Positions 59,549 through 64,000 of a DNA stretch of 64,000 nucleotides are shown in pieces. The notes below the pieces were generated by a model. That model had not been told where the DNA came from and searched no databases. It was given only the letters and a program-made list of their open reading frames with translations. The stretch's first letter is position 1. Every line of letters starts with the position of its first letter. Both the position numbers and the translations under genes were made by a program. Origin of the DNA: UKL13-2 sp038206765. GTDB taxonomy: Bacteria > Pseudomonadota > Gammaproteobacteria > Burkholderiales > Usitatibacteraceae. The DNA lies in assembly GCA_038206765.1 (NCBI GenBank), contig JBBRAM010000003.1, positions 169,283 through 233,282 on the forward strand. The letters are read 5' to 3'.

Positions 59549-62500
59549 CTACGCCTTACCCTGAATAACAATATCCAGCTTCGGCAACGCGCGCACGATC
59601 TTCATTGTTTCTAGGCTCACCGTGATAACCCGCTGAAATAGTTTTAGCGGGTAGGCTGCATCGCCGACAGTCTCGGTAGCCCACAAATTGGCATCGTTCA
59701 CAATGCCGCTGTCTTTATGGGTAGTTACTGCCTGCCGCTCCATGACCCATTCCAAAGCGGGTTTGCCGTTGACCACATAGTCATAAGCCTCCAGCGGAAT
59801 GCCGGTCATGGTGATTTTGTGGTTGTAAACGACGCAGGTTTTATCAGCCTTGCTGGCGAACTTCATTTGGGTCACGCGATAGTCGGCATCGGCGAAACTG
59901 GACAGTAGCAATGCTCCGCCCTCAATGTCCACGGGGTAGGGTGTGACGCTCTCATAACCAATGTGCAGTTCGGCCAACCTGCGCCCCGCTGCACTGAATG
60001 CCTGAAAATCCGCAAACTTCTTGACTGCTGGAATGCGGGGCAATTCCTTGCTCAGGTTGTCCGCATATCGCTTCTTGTAGTCCTCGGAATGCAGCAGACC
60101 ATATATGTAGTAAAACAGGTCTTCCTTGCTAATTTTCTGGCCCTTGTAGGCATCTCGGAAATGCTGCAACCCTCTATTAGTGATTCCGTCTCTGACGGTG
60201 TAGTTACCAGACCCTTCGACTTGTTCGAAGAGTCCGCCGTCAGGAGAAGTGACGTACAGTTTTTGTGGGAAAAATTGAATCTTTCCTGGACCTTGAAGGT
60301 CCGGAATCATGTCGCTCATGAAGCAAGTGAAATCCATCGAGGCACCAATACCTGTCACCCAAATAACTCTGTTCTTTTCGTCGCTTCCGGGAAACATTTG
60401 AGGTATTTGCCCGACACGATGCGTGAACTCATTGCTGAAATACGTCCACTGTGGAATAAATGGTCGGTAGGCACTAATCATAATGTTCGCCGAACAGTAT
60501 TCATGTCTTGTGAACTGCGAAGCATCACTCTTTAGCCCAGACGTCCAGCTAATCATTGACATGTCTGTGCTAACAAAATCGTCAAGCGACGGTCGCTCGT
60601 CTTTCGATAGTCCTGCGCAAGCTACCCTGTATCGATCTGCCTCCGAGTTATACGCCGCAATGGTCTTGCGCATATTTGAAGCCAGCGACTTCTTAGAAAA
60701 GTTGTAGCACCAAGCGTCACGAGCTGTCTCTGCACCCCGCGAATAGTTTTCAAAAACAGTTGTCTCCGACCTGCCTTTTTTGTCACCTAGGCTAACAAAA
60801 TTCTCGAATGTATCGTCGCGTTGGTTTCTCCAGTCATTGTGCTGGTCTGGTGCAATCCGCGCCCATCCATTGGCATGTCCGATACCTTCAATGCTGCCAA
60901 AAGAGCTGATTTTTTCAAGCTTCTCATCGCGCGTGAGATAGTCACCAATGTCGTGGAAATAAATCGTCCCATTCTCAGCGGCATTGGGGTTCTTTACCAA
61001 GATGCTGATTGCGATTGGCGACCGGCTTCCTTGACCGAAAACATTGTCCTTCTCCCGTCGGCGTAGCTCACCCGAGGTCTGAGCATCACCCCGAAGGTGA
61101 AAAACATAGATGCTGCTAAACTCATCCACCAAACACTTGCGCAGGCCGTCTGCGGCCAGATCATCAACATACCCTCCATTGCTAACAAACCCGATGACAC
61201 CTTGTTCCCCTAATCTATCGCTTGCCCAACGTATTGCCTTTACGTAGCTGTTATAAAGGCCGTTCTTATTGGTGGCCTTAGAGTGCGCTGCATATGTAGT
61301 TCTTATACTTTCACTGAGCGCTGGGTAATTCGCATTTGCATTATTATCGTTGGCACTACTCTGGCCCTTTGAATAAGGCGGGTTGCTGACAATCACACGA
61401 ATATCCAGTTTCTTTTGCTTGCGGCGGCGGCTACTGTTATCTGCCATTACTGCGCTAACTAAATCATCCTTCTCATACAGCGCAAAGGTGTCAGTGAGGC
61501 AAATACCATTGAACGGTACATACTCGCCGCCCATGATGGCGTGATAGACCTGCTCGATGTTGATGGCTGCAATGTAGTACGCCAGCAAAACAATTTCATT
61601 GGCATGGATTTCGTTCTGAAACTTGTAGGCAAGCTCCTCCTTGCTAATTAGCCCACTCTGCAACAAGCGGGTAACGAAGGTGCCCGTCCCAGTGAACGGG
61701 TCAATGATGTGGACATTCTTGCTGCCTAGGCTCTGACCGAACTCGCTTTTCAGAATGTCATTGATGCTGTGGATGATGAAATCCACCACCTCGACTGGCG
61801 TGTAAACAATGCCGAGCCGTTCCGTCATCTTAGGGAATGCGTTGCGGAAAAATTTGTCGTACAGCTCAACGATGATTTTCTGTTTTGCTTTCAAATCGCT
61901 GATACCAGCGGCGCGCATCTTCACACTGGCATAGAATTTTTCCAGCGTCTCAGCTTCCTTATCCAGGTTGTGTTCATTCAGCACCTCCAAAACGCCTTGC
62001 ATCGCCTTGGACACGGGATTGCTCTGGGTGAAGCTATACCCTTCAAACAAGGCATCAAAGACAGGCTTGGTGATGATGTGCTGCGCGAGCATTTCAATCG
62101 CTTCGTCGCGGGTAATGCTGTCGTTCAGGTCGTCTTGCAACTCTTTCAGAAAGCCATTGAACGCCGCAATTTCGGCTTTGTTGTCGGGCTTATTCAGGAT
62201 GGCGGTAATGCGGCTGATATGGGTTTGCGCGATGCGCGCGATGTCGCTAGCCCATTCGTCCCAGTAGAGGCGGTTGCCGCATTTCTTGACAACCCTCGCC
62301 ATGATGGCGCGCTCGATCTCCCCGACGCGATAATCAAAGTCCTGCTGGGTCGGCGTCGGGGTTGCCGCTTCCCCAATGCTTGTCCCGCCCTTTGCAGCTT
62401 TGACGGACTTAGCCGCCTTGTTGATCTTGGCAACCTCCGTTTTATCACCAGCGGGGGCCTTGCGTTTGATGTTGATGGTGTCTGTGATGGCAATCACTTC

Positions 62501-63861
62501 CATCTTCGACCTGTCTTGCCCCGTCAAGTCTAGTTTGTTGATCATCGCGTCAAAGCGGTCATCATGGGAACGCAACGCTTGCAGCACTTCCCAAACCACC
62601 TTGTAGGTCTTGTTGTCATTCAGCGCATCTTCAGGCAACACGCCCGCTGGAATGACCACGGGCAAAATTACATAACCCAGTTTTTTGTTGCTGTTGGGCG
62701 GTTTGCGCATTACGCGCCCGACGGATTGAACGACGTCCACCTGCGAGTTGCGTGGGGTCAGGAACAACACCGCGTCCAACGCCGGTACGTCAACCCCTTC
62801 CGACAAGCAACGCACATTTGAAAGCACGCGGCAGGTATTGGGGGGGATTTCCGCTTTGAGCCATTGCAGCTTGGCTTCTTTCTGCGCGGCATTCATGCCC
62901 CCGTCAACGTGGGCGGCTTCACACACCAGTCGGCTGATCGCCTCTTGATTATCGGGATTCTCTTTGAGCAATTCCGCACGGTATTCGTCCACGACGGCCT
63001 GAAACATATTGGCAATGTTCTTACTGCTGACCTTGTGTGTCTTCGCGCCCTTGTTGACTTCAATGACCTGACAGAACGCCACAGCGCGGCGCATAGGGTC
63101 AGGGTCATGGCTAAGGTCTTGCTGGGTGTCCTGTTTAGCCAGCGCTCTCCAGCAACCTACAATCTTGGCTGCATCGTCTACCCGCAGGCTGTTGTTTTCA
63201 TCGGCCAAAAGTCGTTGCAGGTTTTTGCTGATGTGGTCTTCGCTGATGGTCAAGACAATGACTTTGTAATCGCACAGGATGCCCAGCCCGTGCACGGCCT
63301 CGGAAAACGACAGCGTGTGCAGAGTTTCGCCAAAGAAAGCCGTATCGTTCATATCGTAAAGAACGATGCTGTCAGTCTCGGCCTTGGCCTTCGCCTGTAC
63401 GCCATAGACTCGTGGCGTTGCGGTCATATAGACCCTCTTCTTGCCCTTGATGATGTCTTGATTGTGAACTTTGACAAACGCCGATTCGTCGTCGCCGTCA
63501 AAACTGGCTCCCGTAGTGCGGTGGGCTTCGTCACAGATAATCAGGTCAAAGTCGGCGAGCTTGTGTAGCTTTTGCGCCTGCGAAATGACATCAATGGAGT
63601 GGTAGGTCGAAAACACTACGCTCATGTGCTCGCTGTCGTGGCGCCTTGTGACTTCATGGGCCAACGATTTTGAATTGGTGGTGGCCGGAAATTGTAATTC
63701 GTGCACCAGCATCGCAAAGTCGTCTTCTTTGTCTCTCTGCTTGCCGACTTCACTGTCAGAACAAACGGCGAAGCTGTGAATCGGCGTGGCCGTTTCCTGC
63801 GTCCATTCGGTCAGGGTCTGCGACAACAACGACAAAGACGGCACCAGAAACAGGACACGCC
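59549..63861 (-). pseudogene. Type ISP-like restriction-modification enzyme, 5'-truncated by an IS
   Basis: About 1437 codons of a fused helicase-methyltransferase. The helicase starts mid-domain at 'RVLFLVPSLSLLSQTL' (motif Ia region), then 'LIICDEAHRTTG' (DEAH box), 'VYMTATPRVYG' and 'QSVGRVMRKP' (motif VI). The methyltransferase has 'IDPFTGTGTFVTRLL' (SAM site) and 'VIVSNPPYSKGQ' (NPPY). A long target-recognition region follows to the C-terminus. LlaGI-type enzymes have an N-terminal nuclease and Walker A first; both are missing here. The frame ends where an IS3-like end begins at 63862. A GTG at 63844 could start a truncated protein that could not hydrolyse ATP. Confidence 0.88.
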
Positions 63862-64000
63862 TGGAAGGGGCTCGCTAAAACGGACACCATGGTTTAGTAT
63901 TTTTTAAATTATGGAGAATCAAAATGGAAGCAATCACGAAACGCGTCGTTACAGCAGAGTTTAGAACCGAAGCGGTAAAGCTAGTCGTCGAACAAGGGCA
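63862..64000 (+). mobile_element. IS3-like insertion sequence, left end (partial)
   Basis: The left end is placed at the TGGAAGGGGCTCGCTAAAAC start (63862), just where the restriction-modification frame breaks off. A terminal TG and a GGACACC shortly inside fit IS3-family ends. The transposase A gene begins at 63924. The rest lies outside the window. Confidence 0.7.
63924..64000 (+). CDS. IS3-family transposase OrfA, N-terminus (partial)
   Basis: Twenty-five codons are visible before the window edge: MEAITKRVVTAEFRTEAVKL followed by VVEQG. 'F+.EAVKLV.E.G' is the usual opening of the HTH_Tnp_1 domain of IS3 OrfA. ATGGAGAATCAAA precedes the ATG. Confidence 0.75.
   Translation, partial: MEAITKRVVTAEFRTEAVKLVVEQG

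Larger units (their letters stand above)
57831..64000. mobile_element. Genomic island 2 (left part, continues past the window)
   Basis: It starts at the tRNA-Arg fragment and carries an integrase, a secreted nuclease, a type ISP-like restriction-modification gene and an IS3-like insertion. The other attachment site and the intact tRNA should lie to the right of the window. Confidence 0.7.

Noticed and set aside
61769..63568. Long plus-strand ORFs opposite the restriction-modification gene
   Set aside because: They mirror conserved helicase and methyltransferase codons on the minus strand and have no motifs of their own.

Overview
The window looks like part of a mid-GC betaproteobacterial chromosome, probably from a freshwater or other aerobic aquatic lineage. 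This rests on gene content and arrangement: proS divergent from rppH, a long single-chain PurL, ygfZ divergent from a ygfX-like gene, queA beside a tRNA-Leu, TonB-dependent receptors, an RND efflux pair, and a green-type proteorhodopsin with carotenoid genes. I ran no searches, so taxonomy and family names come from motif recognition.

Layout. 1-4.2 kb: the end of a TonB-dependent receptor with a strong terminator, then a minus-strand acyl-CoA ligase, alpha/beta hydrolase and TetR regulator. 4.3-10.7 kb: a phototrophy/carotenoid block on the minus strand. It holds a 42-residue membrane ORF, a proteorhodopsin, crtE, crtI and an FAD oxidoreductase, and faces a divergent MerR-type regulator. Start and stop codons overlap at the small ORF/rhodopsin and crtE/crtI joints. 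crtB, crtY and a retinal-forming dioxygenase are not in the window. 11-19.6 kb: a Tat-type lipoprotein of the vanadium haloperoxidase family, an M4 metalloprotease, a small secreted protein, a TonB-like protein and an orphan ChpA/CheA N-terminus-like protein. 19.9-24.3 kb: a compact island in the 3' end of tRNA-Leu(CAA), carrying an integrase, higBA and small cargo genes. 24.6-36.4 kb: mostly housekeeping (queA, HNH nuclease, ppa, DUF1223, GNAT, PTP-like, ygfZ/ygfX, purL). 36.8-44.7 kb: a TonB receptor broken by one in-frame amber codon, a DUF4331 / TPR / HupE-UreJ-like cluster and an OmpA-like barrel. 45-57.7 kb: M13 peptidase, nei, proS, rppH, RND pump and adaptor, YdcH-like protein, HD phosphohydrolase. 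57.8-64 kb: the left part of a second island at a tRNA-Arg 3' fragment. It has an integrase, a secreted nuclease and a type ISP-like restriction-modification gene whose 5' end is cut off by an IS3-like element entering at the window edge.

One trait runs through the whole window: short tandem-repeat tracts of 6-18 bp units, between genes and in frame inside genes. They produce Gln-Pro-Met, Pro-Ala, Gly-Ser and His/Asn/Ala stretches in otherwise conserved enzymes. The most interesting items are the small membrane ORF coupled to rhodopsin, the rhodopsin/MerR control region, the higB promoter whose predicted start falls on the toxin ATG, the two tRNA-targeted islands with arm-type repeats, the amber-split receptor and the repeat tracts.
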